Positions 35,613 through 44,425 of a stretch of 64,000 nucleotides of DNA are shown piece after piece. Position numbers and translations under genes: made by a program. Source of the stretch: Actibacterium sp. XHP0104 (GTDB lineage: Bacteria > Pseudomonadota > Alphaproteobacteria > Rhodobacterales > Rhodobacteraceae); NCBI RefSeq assembly GCF_025751515.1, contig NZ_JAOWLE010000007.1, forward strand, positions 87,093-151,092. Direction: 5' to 3'. The notes beneath the pieces were generated by a model. It was not told where the DNA came from and searched no databases. It saw only the letters and a list, made by a program, of their open reading frames with translations. Positions within the stretch are counted from its first letter, which is position 1. The number at the start of each line of letters is the position of its first letter.

Positions 35613-36491
35613 ATGAATCTGCCCCTTTCCGAAGACTTGCGCCCCGGCGGGGCGATCCGGCAGGTTCTTGAGGCCGACCCGCCGCGCGCGACCCGTTTCA
35701 TCGTCACGATATACGGCGATGCGGTTGTGCCGCGCGGGGGCACGCTGTGGATGGGCACGTTGATCGAATGCTGTGCCTGGCACGGCCTTAGCGAAAGCCT
35801 GGTGCGCACGGCGGTGTCGCGCCTGGTTGGGGCGGGGCGTCTGGTGGGCGACCGGATCGGGCGGAAAAGCTATTACCGGCTGACCGAGGCTGCGCGCGGG
35901 GAATTCGCCCACGCGGCACGGTTGCTTTATGCGCCGCCGCAGCAGCCCGAGGGCTGGATGCTGTTGATCGGCGCGCCGGATGACGGATGCGACCGGCCCT
36001 GGGCCAGCCTGGGGCAGGGGCAGTGGATCGCGCCCGCGCGCTGTGATCTGACGATGCCGCCCGGTATTGCTATGGCGGGGGATGCGATTGCGGGCGAGGG
36101 GGCGTTGCCCGACCTTGCCCACCGTCTGTGGCCGCTGGCCGAGGTGGCGCAGGCCTATCAGGATTTCATCGACGGCTTTACCCCGGTGCTGGACCGGATC
36201 GAGGCCGGTCAGACCCCGGGCGGCGCGGGTGCGCTGGCGTTGCGGCTGCGGCTGGTCGACGCCTATCGCCAGGCGGCGCTGGCCGATCCTCGGCTGCCGG
36301 CGGGGGCATTGCCGGGCGGCTGGCCTGCCCAATCCGCGCGCCGGCTGTTCGGGCGGATTTACCTGGCCCTGGCCTCGGCGGCCGACGCACATATTGGCGA
36401 CAGTTTTTTCGATTCGGAGGGCACCTTACCCGCCCGAAGCGCCGAGACCGATCAGAGGTTGGCGTTGCTGCGGGCCGAGGTGTCTGTTTAA
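35613..36491 (+). CDS. paaX: phenylacetate pathway repressor PaaX
   Basis: Transcriptional repressor of 292 residues. The N-terminal winged-helix region reads PRATRFIVTIYGDAVVPRGGTLWMGTLI...LSESLVRTAVSRLVGAGRLVG, which is the PaaX pattern, followed by the effector domain. PaaX proteins release DNA when phenylacetyl-CoA binds. The ATG at 35613 has GAGG ten bases upstream; a GTG at 35586 is a less likely start. It lies just ahead of paaJ and paaABCDE, whose promoter region carries a long inverted repeat that could be its site. Confidence 0.9.
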   Translation: MNLPLSEDLRPGGAIRQVLEADPPRATRFIVTIYGDAVVPRGGTLWMGTLIECCAWHGLSESLVRTAVSRLVGAGRLVGDRIGRKSYYRLTEAARGEFAHAARLLYAPPQQPEGWMLLIGAPDDGCDRPWASLGQGQWIAPARCDLTMPPGIAMAGDAIAGEGALPDLAHRLWPLAEVAQAYQDFIDGFTPVLDRIEAGQTPGGAGALALRLRLVDAYRQAALADPRLPAGALPGGWPAQSARRLFGRIYLALASAADAHIGDSFFDSEGTLPARSAETDQRLALLRAEVSV

Positions 36492-36526
36492 GTCTCTAAA
36501 AAGCAAAGGTTAATTCTGGCCGCATA

Positions 36527-36573
36527 AAAACATCACAATGAGATGCAAAAAACTTCTTTGAGCGTGATGTTTT
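36527..36573 (+). promoter_or_regulatory. inverted repeat upstream of paaJ, candidate PaaX site or paaX terminator
   Basis: Perfect 10-bp arms AAAACATCAC (36527-36536) and GTGATGTTTT (36564-36573) with 27 bases between. The right arm lies inside the -35/-10 spacer of the proposed paaJ promoter, which favours an operator; as RNA it could also fold as a weak terminator of paaX. Confidence 0.45.
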
Positions 36574-36585
36574 GTTGTTTATAAA
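36558..36585 (+). promoter_or_regulatory. probable promoter of the paaJ-paaABCDE operon
   Basis: TTGAGC (36558-36563), a 16-base spacer and TATAAA (36580-36585) in an AT-rich gap that stands out from the GC-rich surroundings. The proposed start near 36592 falls in the TetR-type operator. Confidence 0.5.
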
Positions 36586-36588
36586 GTG

Positions 36589-36602
36589 ACCGAGCGGTCG
36601 GT
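36589..36602. promoter_or_regulatory. PaaR-type operator, site 1
   Basis: ACCGAGCGGTCGGT, 12 of 14 bases matching the palindrome ACCGACCGGTCGGT that the three sites in the window share. It sits directly after the proposed -10 box, where a bound TetR-family repressor would block initiation. Confidence 0.65.
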
Positions 36603-36640
36603 TAATAAAATACCCGACTACTGACCAAAGGGAGGACTAC

Positions 36641-37846
36641 ATGTCAGACGCGTTTATCTGCGATGCCGTTCGCACGCCCATCGGCCGTTATGGCGGGGCC
36701 TTGTCGTCGGTTCGCGCAGATGATCTTGCCGCGGTGCCGATGCGGGCGCTGAAAGAGCGCAATGCCGGCGTCGACTGGCAAAGCATCGACGATGTTATCC
36801 TTGGCTGCGCCAACCAGGCCGGCGAAGACAACCGCAACGTGGCGCGCATGGCGACGCTGCTGGCGGGTCTGCCGATCGAGGTTCCGGGCACCACCGTGAA
36901 CCGGCTGTGTGGCTCGGGCATGGATGCGATCGGCCTGGCCGCGCGCACCATTCGCGCCGGCGACGGGCAGCTGATGATCGCGGGCGGCGTCGAAAGCATG
37001 AGCCGCGCCCCCTTTGTTGTCGCCAAGGCCTCTAGCGCGTTTTCGCGCAACGCCGAGATGTATGACACCACCATTGGCTGGCGTTTCAAGAACCCGCTGA
37101 TGCACAAGGAATTCGGCACCCATTCGATGCCGGAGACCGCCGATAACGTCGCCGCCGATTTCAACATCAGCCGCGCAGACCAGGACCGGTTCGCGATCAA
37201 CAGCCAGGCGCGCTGGGACGCGGCGCAAAAGGCCGGGATCTTTGCCGAGGAAATCGTGCCGGTGATCATCCCCCAGCGCAAGGGCGACCCGATCGTCGTC
37301 GATACGGACGAGCATCCGCGCCCCAGCACCACGCTGGAAAGCCTGGCCAAGCTGCGCGGCGTTAACGGCCCCGACCTGACCGTGACCGCGGGCAATGCCT
37401 CGGGCGTCAATGATGGCGCGGCCGCGGTGCTGGTGGCATCTGAGCAGGCCGCCGCCGCCAACGGGCTGACCCCCAAGGCGCGGGTTGTCGCCATGGCCGC
37501 CGCCGGTGTGCCGCCGCGCATCATGGGCATCGGTCCGGTGCCCGCCGCGCGCAAGGCGCTGGCGCTGGCCGGTCTGTCGCTGGATCAGATGGATGTGATC
37601 GAGCTGAACGAAGCTTTCGCTGCGCAGGGCCTGGCGGTTCTGCGCGAACTGGGCCTGCCCGACGATGCGCCGCATGTGAATGCCAATGGCGGCGCCATCG
37701 CCATGGGCCATCCGCTGGGCATGTCGGGCGCCCGGTTGGTTTTGCACGCAACCTATCAGCTTCACCGCACGGGCGGGCGCTATGCGCTGTGCACCATGTG
37801 TGTGGGTGTGGGCCAGGGCATCGCCCTGATCCTTGAACGCGTCTGA
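36641..37846 (+). CDS. paaJ: 3-oxoadipyl-CoA/3-oxo-5,6-dehydrosuberyl-CoA thiolase
   Basis: Thiolase of 401 residues catalysing the two CoA-dependent cleavages of the phenylacetate pathway. The acyl-accepting Cys90 is in [12 protein letters not shown], His357 in [18 protein letters not shown] and the second catalytic Cys387 in [11 protein letters not shown]. The sequence is of the PcaF/PaaJ type, so a role in the beta-ketoadipate pathway is also possible, but the position at the head of the paa operon supports PaaJ. AGGGAGG lies before the start. Fourteen bases separate it from paaA. Confidence 0.9.
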   Translation: MSDAFICDAVRTPIGRYGGALSSVRADDLAAVPMRALKERNAGVDWQSIDDVILGCANQAGEDNRNVARMATLLAGLPIEVPGTTVNRLCGSGMDAIGLAARTIRAGDGQLMIAGGVESMSRAPFVVAKASSAFSRNAEMYDTTIGWRFKNPLMHKEFGTHSMPETADNVAADFNISRADQDRFAINSQARWDAAQKAGIFAEEIVPVIIPQRKGDPIVVDTDEHPRPSTTLESLAKLRGVNGPDLTVTAGNASGVNDGAAAVLVASEQAAAANGLTPKARVVAMAAAGVPPRIMGIGPVPAARKALALAGLSLDQMDVIELNEAFAAQGLAVLRELGLPDDAPHVNANGGAIAMGHPLGMSGARLVLHATYQLHRTGGRYALCTMCVGVGQGIALILERV

Positions 37847-37860
37847 GGAGGAGGTCAGAC

Positions 37861-38853
37861 ATGTATGCACAAATGATCAAGACGGCACGTTCGGGCGTTA
37901 AGTCGCGCGAAGAAATGTCGGAACAGGAACGCGAGTTCCAGGACAAGGTCGACAACAACATCAAGATCGAGCCGCAGGACTGGATGCCCGATGATTATCG
38001 CGCGACCCTGATCCGCCAGATGGGCCAGCACGCCCACTCCGAAGTTGTCGGCCAGCTGCCCGAGGGCAACTGGATCACCCGCGCCCCCACGCTGGAACGC
38101 AAGGCGATCCTGCTGGCCAAGGTGCAGGACGAGGCCGGTCATGGCCTCTATCTCTACTCGGCCGCCGAGACCCTGGGCGAGACCCGCGACGAGCTGGTCA
38201 ACCTGCTGCACGAAGGCAAGATGAAATACTCGTCGATCTTCAACTACCCGACGCTGAACTGGGCCGATATCGGTGCGGTCGGCTGGCTGGTCGATGGTGC
38301 GGCGATCGTGAACCAGGTGGCGCTGCAGCGCACGTCCTACGGCCCCTACAGCCGCGCGATGATCCGCATCTGTAAGGAAGAAAGCTTTCACGCCCGCCAG
38401 GGTTATGATGCGATCCGTGTGCTGGCCCAAGGCTCGCCCGAGCAAAAGAAGATGGCGCAGGACGCGCTGAACCGCCTGTGGTTCCCGGCGCTGATGATGT
38501 TCGGCCCGTCCGACAGTGAATCCGTGCACTCGGAACAGTCGATGGCCTGGAAGATCAAGGTCAAGTCGAACGACGAGCTGCGCCAGCAATTCGTCGATCA
38601 GACCATCCCGCAGATCGAATATCTGGGGCTGGATCTGCCCGATCCGAACATCAAGTGGAACGAAGAGCGCGGCCATTACGATTTCTCGGAACCGAACTGG
38701 CCGGAATTCTTCGACGTCATCAAGGGCAACGGCCCGTGCAACGTCGACCGCATGGAAAAGCGCGTGGCGGCCTGGGAAGACGGCACCTGGGTGCGTGACG
38801 GCCTGCTGGCCCATGCCCGCAAAAAAGCAGCCCAAAAGATCGCGGCCGAGTGA
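37861..38853 (+). CDS. paaA: phenylacetyl-CoA 1,2-epoxidase catalytic subunit
   Basis: Ferritin-like di-iron subunit of 330 residues that inserts oxygen into the aromatic ring of phenylacetyl-CoA. The iron ligands are visible: E91 and H94 in [12 protein letters not shown] and E174 and H177 in [13 protein letters not shown]. Length and the N-terminal [31 protein letters not shown] sequence are normal. It is followed by paaB, paaC, paaD and paaE, the rest of the complex. Confidence 0.96.
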   Translation: MYAQMIKTARSGVKSREEMSEQEREFQDKVDNNIKIEPQDWMPDDYRATLIRQMGQHAHSEVVGQLPEGNWITRAPTLERKAILLAKVQDEAGHGLYLYSAAETLGETRDELVNLLHEGKMKYSSIFNYPTLNWADIGAVGWLVDGAAIVNQVALQRTSYGPYSRAMIRICKEESFHARQGYDAIRVLAQGSPEQKKMAQDALNRLWFPALMMFGPSDSESVHSEQSMAWKIKVKSNDELRQQFVDQTIPQIEYLGLDLPDPNIKWNEERGHYDFSEPNWPEFFDVIKGNGPCNVDRMEKRVAAWEDGTWVRDGLLAHARKKAAQKIAAE

Positions 38854-38880
38854 TCAGGCCCGCATAGGAGGAGAATTGAA

Positions 38881-39165
38881 ATGAAAAACGAATGGCCCCT
38901 GTGGGAAGTTTTCATCCGCGGCCAGCATGGCCTGAACCACCGTCACGTCGGCTCGCTGCACGCACCTGACGCCGAAATGGCGATCAAGAACGCGCGCGAC
39001 GTCTATACCCGCCGCAACGAGGGCGTGTCGATCTGGGTCGTCGAGGCCCGCCACATCGCCGCCTCGGCGCCGGGCGACAAAGGCCCGCTGTTCGACCCGT
39101 CGGAAAGCAAGATCTACCGCCACCCGACCTTCTACGACATTCCCGAAGAAGTGGGGCATATGTAA
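38881..39165 (+). CDS. paaB: phenylacetyl-CoA epoxidase subunit PaaB
   Basis: Small subunit of 94 residues, recognisable from EWPLWEVFIRGQHGLNHRHVGSLHA and SIWVVEA. It bridges the PaaAC heterodimers in the epoxidase. A GGAGGAG site precedes the start, and the stop overlaps the paaC ATG (TAATG). Confidence 0.95.
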   Translation: MKNEWPLWEVFIRGQHGLNHRHVGSLHAPDAEMAIKNARDVYTRRNEGVSIWVVEARHIAASAPGDKGPLFDPSESKIYRHPTFYDIPEEVGHM

Positions 39166-39932
39166 TGGCCGAGGTTGATCAGAAAGCTCTGTTCGAGTTC
39201 CTGCTGCGGATGGGGGATAACACCCTTGTTCTGGGGCACCGGGTGTCGGAATGGTGCGGTCACTCGCCCATTCTGGAGGAAGACATCGCGCTGGCCAACA
39301 CCGCGCTTGACCTGATCGGTCAGACCCAGCTGTGGCTGGGCCTGGCGGGCGAGGTCGAGGGCAAGGGCCGCAGCGCCGATGATCTGGCCTTTCTGCGCGA
39401 CGTCTGGGATTTCCGCAACGTGCTGCTGACCGAGCTGCCCAACGGCGATTTCGGCCGCACCCTGCTGCGCCAGTTCCTGTTCGATGCCTGGGCCTCGATC
39501 ATGCTGGGCCGCCTGCAGAAAAGCAGCGACCCGCGCATTGCCGCGATTGCCGAGAAGGCGTCGAAAGAGGTGGCCTATCATGTCGAGCGTTCGGCCGACA
39601 CGGTGGTCGGCCTTGGCGATGGCACCCAGGAAAGCCACGACCGCATGCAGGCGGCGCTGGAGTATCTGTGGCCCTATGTGGGCGAGATGTTCCAAAGCGA
39701 TGACGTCGATGCCGCCATGGTTGCCGCCGGGATCGCCCCCGATCCGGCCGGCCTGCGCGCCGAGTATGACGCGCTGATCGGTGCCGTTCTGGACGAGGCG
39801 ACGCTGACCCTTCCCAAGGGCGACTTTGCCCATAAGGGCGGGCGCACGGGCTATATGCATACCGAGCATCTGGGTCACATGCTGTGCCACATGCAGTGGT
39901 TGCAGCGCGCCTATCCCGGCTGCGACTGGTAA
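39165..39932 (+). CDS. paaC: phenylacetyl-CoA epoxidase structural subunit PaaC
   Basis: Ferritin-like subunit of 255 residues that supports PaaA but lacks a full di-iron site. Signatures are RMGDNTLVLGHRVSEWCGHSPILEEDIALAN at the N-terminus and EVAYHVERSADTVVGLGDGT in the middle. Translation is coupled to paaB. Five bases separate it from paaD. Confidence 0.95.
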   Translation: MAEVDQKALFEFLLRMGDNTLVLGHRVSEWCGHSPILEEDIALANTALDLIGQTQLWLGLAGEVEGKGRSADDLAFLRDVWDFRNVLLTELPNGDFGRTLLRQFLFDAWASIMLGRLQKSSDPRIAAIAEKASKEVAYHVERSADTVVGLGDGTQESHDRMQAALEYLWPYVGEMFQSDDVDAAMVAAGIAPDPAGLRAEYDALIGAVLDEATLTLPKGDFAHKGGRTGYMHTEHLGHMLCHMQWLQRAYPGCDW

Positions 39933-39937
39933 GCCCC

Positions 39938-40453
39938 ATGGCACGGCCAAGCGTTGAACAGGTTTGGGAATGGCTGGATGCCGTTCCCGACCCCGAGATC
40001 CCCGTGATCTCGCTGGTCGATCTGGGCATCATCCGCGATGTCGCCTGGGATGACGACACGCTGGTCGTGACCGTGACGCCAACCTATTCGGGCTGCCCGG
40101 CCACGAGCATCATCAATCTGGATATCGACACCGCCCTGCGCGGCCACGGTATCGAGAAGCTGACGCTCAAGCGCCAGATCAGCCCGGCCTGGACGACCGA
40201 CTGGCTGTCGGAAAAGGGACGCGAAAAGCTGAAAGGCTTTGGCATTGCGCCCCCGATCGACGGCACGGCGGCGGACGGGGTGCTGGCAGGGCGCGTGTCG
40301 CGGCTGGCCCATGGGACCAATCTGACCATCGAATGTCCGCGCTGCGGATCCACGAATACCGAACGACTAAGCCAATTCGGCTCGACCCCATGCAAGGCCT
40401 CCTACAGATGCAAGGACTGCCTGGAACCGTTCGACTATTTCAAATGCATCTGA
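39938..40453 (+). CDS. paaD: phenylacetate degradation protein PaaD
   Basis: Protein of 171 residues of the MIP18/PaaD family needed for maturation of the epoxidase, probably for Fe-S or iron delivery. It has VPDPEIPVISLVDLGIIRDV, the conserved TYSGCPAT cysteine, and a C-terminal four-cysteine motif (CPRCGS...PCKASYRCKDC) that can bind zinc or iron. I take the ATG at 39938, where the family begins; an upstream Met lies inside paaC. The ribosome-binding site is weak, so coupling to paaC is likely. Confidence 0.92.
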   Translation: MARPSVEQVWEWLDAVPDPEIPVISLVDLGIIRDVAWDDDTLVVTVTPTYSGCPATSIINLDIDTALRGHGIEKLTLKRQISPAWTTDWLSEKGREKLKGFGIAPPIDGTAADGVLAGRVSRLAHGTNLTIECPRCGSTNTERLSQFGSTPCKASYRCKDCLEPFDYFKCI

Positions 40454-40475
40454 GCCAGAGGAGGAGAGGCTCGTC

Positions 40476-41552
40476 ATGTCACGATTTCATCCGCTCGAAG
40501 TGACGGATATCCACAAGGAGACCCGCGACGCCGTCGTGGTGACCCTGGCGCCGCGCGCCGAGGATGCCGCTGCATTCGACTTTACTCAGGGTCAGTATCT
40601 GACCTTCCGCCGCGAGTTTGACGGCGAAGAGCTGCGCCGGTCGTATTCGATCTGTGCCGGTCTGGACGAGGGTGTTCTCAAGGTCGGTATCAAGCGCGTC
40701 GATGGTGGTGCGTTCTCGACCTGGGCCAACGAAGAGCTCAAGGCCGGCGACGTGCTGGACGCGATGCCGCCCATGGGCAAGTTCTACACCCCGATCGACC
40801 CCTCTGCGGCCAAGAGCTATCTGGGCTTTGCCGGCGGGTCGGGCATCACGCCGCTGCTGTCGATCATCAAGACGGTGCTGACGCGCGAGCCCAACTCGAC
40901 CTTCACGCTGGTCTATGCGAACCGCCAGATGGGCTCGATCATGTTCCGCGAGGAACTGGAGGACATCAAGAGCACCTATCTGGGCCGGTTCTCGCTGATC
41001 CACATCCTGGAAACCGAAAGCCAGGATATCGACCTTTTCACCGGTCGGATCGACGCCGAAAAGATGGACGCGCTGTTCCGTCTGTGGATCGACGCCGAAA
41101 GCGTGGACACCGCCTTTATCTGTGGCCCCGAGCCGATGATGCTGACCATTGCCGAAAGCCTGCGCAAGCACGGCCTCAGCGACGGCCAGATCAAGTTCGA
41201 GCTGTTCGCCTCGTCGCAGCCCGGCCGTGCCAAGGCGCGCGCCGTGTCGAAAGAGGCCGCCAGCGCGGGCAATACCTGCGAGGTGTCGGTGACGCTGGAT
41301 GGCGGCACGCGCACCTTCCAGATGCCCAAGGACGGGTCGTTCATTCTGGATGCCGCGCTCGATAACAAGATGGATGCGCCCTATGCCTGCAAGGCCGGGG
41401 TGTGCTCGACCTGCCGTGCCAAGGTTCTGGAAGGCGAAGTCGAGATGGAGGCCAACCACGCGCTTGAGGACTACGAAGTCCGCGCCGGTTACGTGCTTTC
41501 GTGCCAGTGTATTCCGCTCTCTGACAAGGTGGTGCTCAGCTATGACGAATGA
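40476..41552 (+). CDS. paaE: phenylacetyl-CoA epoxidase reductase subunit
   Basis: NADPH-dependent reductase of 358 residues passing electrons to PaaA. The FAD domain has RRSYSICAG and the NAD(P)H domain FAGGSGITPLLSIIKTVL; the C-terminal plant-type [2Fe-2S] domain has Cys305, Cys310 and Cys313 in CKAGVCSTC and the last ligand in VLSCQCIP. GGAGGAG precedes the start. Its last 11 bases overlap the next gene. Confidence 0.95.
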   Translation: MSRFHPLEVTDIHKETRDAVVVTLAPRAEDAAAFDFTQGQYLTFRREFDGEELRRSYSICAGLDEGVLKVGIKRVDGGAFSTWANEELKAGDVLDAMPPMGKFYTPIDPSAAKSYLGFAGGSGITPLLSIIKTVLTREPNSTFTLVYANRQMGSIMFREELEDIKSTYLGRFSLIHILETESQDIDLFTGRIDAEKMDALFRLWIDAESVDTAFICGPEPMMLTIAESLRKHGLSDGQIKFELFASSQPGRAKARAVSKEAASAGNTCEVSVTLDGGTRTFQMPKDGSFILDAALDNKMDAPYACKAGVCSTCRAKVLEGEVEMEANHALEDYEVRAGYVLSCQCIPLSDKVVLSYDE

Positions 41553-42306
41553 ATCCGATACCATGTCGATCGAGGACTATCTGGCCAAGGGCGGCAAGCT
41601 GTCCTCGCCGGAAAACGTGCCGGTGCGCTATCGCGCCGAGCTGATGCGCCTGATGTCGTCTTTCGTCGACAGCGAATTGGCGGGGTCTGCCGGCTTTGCC
41701 GATGCGATCAACCAGGCGCCCGGTATCCGCGAGCGGATCGCCGCCAGCCGGATCGTTCTGGAAAAGGCCGCGCATGCCGAAAAGGTGCTGGACCTGATGA
41801 GCGATTTCGGGACCGACAAGGCCAAGTACAACCAGTCGCATGACTGGTCGGCCCGCGGCCCGCGCGACACCCATGTCGATACCCGCCGTCAGGGCGGCGA
41901 CATGCGCCTGTCGGTGTTCCATTACCCGCTGTCGGGCTGGGCCGATGCCTGCGTCATGAACGCGCTGATGGGCATGGCCACTGTGGTGCAGATGGACGAG
42001 ATGACCGGTGTTTCGTACGCGCCGCTGGCCGATGTGATCCGCGAGATCGCCCCGGTCGAAAAGCGCCACATGGAGCTGGGTCTGGAAGGTCTGGAGCGCC
42101 TCGCCGAAGGCGATGAGGGCCGGGCTGCGGTGAAAGAGGCGGTTGCCTACTGGTATCCGCGCGTGGCCGAGACCTTTGGCGCCGCCGGGTCTGACCGCTA
42201 TGACCGCCTGGCCAAGCTGGGCCTGCGTCATACCACCAACGAAGACCTGCTGGCCCGGTGGAAGGCGGATGCGGATGCGCGTCTGGCCGAGCTGAAGCTG
42301 GCCTGA
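41542..42306 (+). CDS. additional PaaA/PaaC-like ferritin-fold protein
   Basis: Protein of 254 residues between paaE and paaZ, related to the phenylacetate oxygenase PaaA/PaaC family. Two helical motifs resemble diluted di-iron ligands (LEKAAHAEKV near residue 76 and PVEKRHMELGLEGL near 174), but the DExxH pattern of PaaA is missing, so it may be structural or regulatory. The ATG at 41542 overlaps paaE by 11 bases; an ATG at 41563 is a possible shorter start. I know of similar proteins in Rhodobacterales paa clusters but of no assigned function. Confidence 0.72.
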   Translation: MTNESDTMSIEDYLAKGGKLSSPENVPVRYRAELMRLMSSFVDSELAGSAGFADAINQAPGIRERIAASRIVLEKAAHAEKVLDLMSDFGTDKAKYNQSHDWSARGPRDTHVDTRRQGGDMRLSVFHYPLSGWADACVMNALMGMATVVQMDEMTGVSYAPLADVIREIAPVEKRHMELGLEGLERLAEGDEGRAAVKEAVAYWYPRVAETFGAAGSDRYDRLAKLGLRHTTNEDLLARWKADADARLAELKLA

Positions 42307-42322
42307 TCCGGAAGGAAAGACG

Positions 42323-44392
42323 ATGAAGGACACGGTCGTGAAACCGCGCCGTCTGGAAAGCTATCTTGCCGGTGCCTGGAGAACGGGCGCTGGTGAGGGT
42401 TCTCCGATTGCCAATGCCGCCACTGGCGAGGTCCATGCCCTGATCGGCACCGATGGGCTGGATTTCAAGGGGGCGCTGGAATGGGGGCGCAGTGTCGGCG
42501 GTGCCGCGCTGCGAAAGATGACCATCCATGACCGTGCCCTGATGCTCAAGGCGCTGGGGCTGAAACTGCTCGACATGCGTGACGAGTTCTATGCCGAGAA
42601 CTATGCCACCGGCGCGACGCGCAAGGACGGCTGGCCCGATGTCGATGGTGGCATCGGCACCATGCTGACCTTTGCGTCCAAGGCGCGGCGCGAGCTGCCC
42701 AACGTGAAGGTGCTGGCCGAAGGTCCGGTCGAGCCGCTGTCGGCGGACGGATCGTTCGTGGGCCAGCATATCCTCAGCCCGATGGAAGGCGTTGCTATCC
42801 ATATCAACGCCTACAACTTCCCGGTTTGGGGGATGCTGGAAAAGATCGCGCCCTCGCTGATCGCGGGGATGCCCTGCGTGGTGAAACCCGCCTCGCAGAC
42901 CGCCTATCTGACCGAGCTGGTCGTGCGGCGGATGCTGGAAACCGGCCTGCTGCCCGAAGGCGCGTTGCAGATCGTAACCGGCAGCGCCGGCGACATGCTG
43001 GATCACGTGACCGAGCAGGATGTCGTGACCTTTACCGGCTCGGCCACCACCGGGCGGATGCTGCGCACGAAATCGGCGATCGTGAACAACTCGGTCCGCT
43101 TCACGATGGAGGCCGACAGTCTGAACGCCTCGATCCTGGGCGCGGATGCCGGGCCCGGAACGCCCGAATTCGACCTGTTCGTCAGGGAAGCCGCGCGCGA
43201 GATGACGACCAAGGCCGGGCAGCGATGCACCGCGATCCGTCGGATCGTCGTGCCCAAGGCGCATGAGCAAGCGGTGATCGAGGCGATCTCGGCGCGGCTG
43301 CAACAGGTGCCGGTGGGGCTGCCGCAGGACGAGAGCACCCGCATGGGCGCGCTGGTGTCGCTGTCGGACCGCGACGGCGTGCGCGAAAAGATCCGCCAGC
43401 TGCAAGAGGATGCCGAGATCGTCTGCGGCTCGCTGGAAGATGTGCGCCTGACCACGGGCGATGCGTCGGCGGGGGCATTCATGAACCCCGTTCTGCTGCA
43501 CTGCGCCGACCCGATGCGCGCCGAGAACGTGCATTCGATCGAGGCCTTTGGTCCCGTCGCCACGGTGATGGGATACGAGGACGCCGCGCAGGCGGTCGAG
43601 ATTGCCCGCATGGGACGCGGGTCGCTGGTATCGTCGCTGTTTACCAACGACACCGACATCACCGCCGAGATCGTCGGCGGGCTGGCCACGTTCCACGGCC
43701 GGGTTCTGGTGGGCAACCGCGAGACCGCGAAATCTTCGACCGGGCATGGCTCGCCCCTGGCGGCGCTGATCCATGGCGGCCCCGGCCGCGCAGGCGGCGG
43801 CGAGGAAATGGGCGGCATTCGCGGCGTCAAGCATTTCATGCAGCGCACCGCCGTTCAGGGCTCACCCCGGATGCTGTCGGCGATCACCGGCCAATGGATC
43901 GAGGGCGCCGAGACCCGCGCCGATATCCATCCGTTCCGCAAGTCGCTGGCCGAGCTGCGGATCGGCGACCAGATCGTCACGGCGGCGCGTCAGGTCAGCA
44001 AGGACGATGTCGAGCATTTCGCCAACTTCACCGGCGATACGTTCTATGCCCACATGGACAGCGCGGCCGCCAAGGCCAACCCGTTCTTTGATGACCGCGT
44101 GGCGCATGGCTATCTGATCGTGTCGTTTGCCGCGGGCCTGTTTGTCGAACCCAATCCCGGCCCGGTGCTGGCGAACTATGGCGTCGACAATCTGCGTTTC
44201 ATGACGCCGGTCTATTTCGGTGACACGTTGCAGGTGCGGCTGACCTGCAAGGAAATCAACCCGCGTGCGGGTGGCGATTACGGCGAAGTGCGCTGGGATT
44301 GCCGGGTGACGAACCAGAATGACGAGGTCGTCGCCCAGTATGACGTGCTGACGATGGTGGCCAAGACCTGGCCGCTGGAGTCTGCCGAATAA
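42323..44392 (+). CDS. paaZ: oxepin-CoA hydrolase / 3-oxo-5,6-dehydrosuberyl-CoA semialdehyde dehydrogenase
   Basis: Fusion of 689 residues. The N-terminal aldehyde dehydrogenase (to about residue 520) has NAYNFPVWGMLEKIAPSL, the general base Glu263 in FTMEADSLN and the nucleophile Cys302 in GQRCTAIRR. The C-terminal MaoC-like hydratase starts near 545 and has NFTGDTFYAHMDS with the active-site acidic and histidine residues and DDRVAHGYLIVSFAAGLF. It opens the oxepin ring and oxidises the aldehyde. Length matches E. coli PaaZ (about 680). Confidence 0.95.
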   Translation: MKDTVVKPRRLESYLAGAWRTGAGEGSPIANAATGEVHALIGTDGLDFKGALEWGRSVGGAALRKMTIHDRALMLKALGLKLLDMRDEFYAENYATGATRKDGWPDVDGGIGTMLTFASKARRELPNVKVLAEGPVEPLSADGSFVGQHILSPMEGVAIHINAYNFPVWGMLEKIAPSLIAGMPCVVKPASQTAYLTELVVRRMLETGLLPEGALQIVTGSAGDMLDHVTEQDVVTFTGSATTGRMLRTKSAIVNNSVRFTMEADSLNASILGADAGPGTPEFDLFVREAAREMTTKAGQRCTAIRRIVVPKAHEQAVIEAISARLQQVPVGLPQDESTRMGALVSLSDRDGVREKIRQLQEDAEIVCGSLEDVRLTTGDASAGAFMNPVLLHCADPMRAENVHSIEAFGPVATVMGYEDAAQAVEIARMGRGSLVSSLFTNDTDITAEIVGGLATFHGRVLVGNRETAKSSTGHGSPLAALIHGGPGRAGGGEEMGGIRGVKHFMQRTAVQGSPRMLSAITGQWIEGAETRADIHPFRKSLAELRIGDQIVTAARQVSKDDVEHFANFTGDTFYAHMDSAAAKANPFFDDRVAHGYLIVSFAAGLFVEPNPGPVLANYGVDNLRFMTPVYFGDTLQVRLTCKEINPRAGGDYGEVRWDCRVTNQNDEVVAQYDVLTMVAKTWPLESAE

Positions 44393-44393
44393 A

Positions 44394-44420
44394 GGGCAGG
44401 CCGGGCGGGGAAGCCTGCCC
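44394..44420. terminator. stem-loop between convergent paaZ and paaR
   Basis: GGGCAGGC (44394-44401) and GCCTGCCC (44413-44420) form a perfect 8-bp hairpin right after the paaZ stop and just beyond the paaR stop on the other strand. There is no T-run in either direction, so termination would be weak or Rho-assisted. Confidence 0.4.
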
Positions 44421-44425
44421 GGCGC

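Noticed and set aside
41954..43834. 626-codon open frame opposite paaZ
   Set aside because: Antisense artefact; paaZ has intact active-site residues and normal length.
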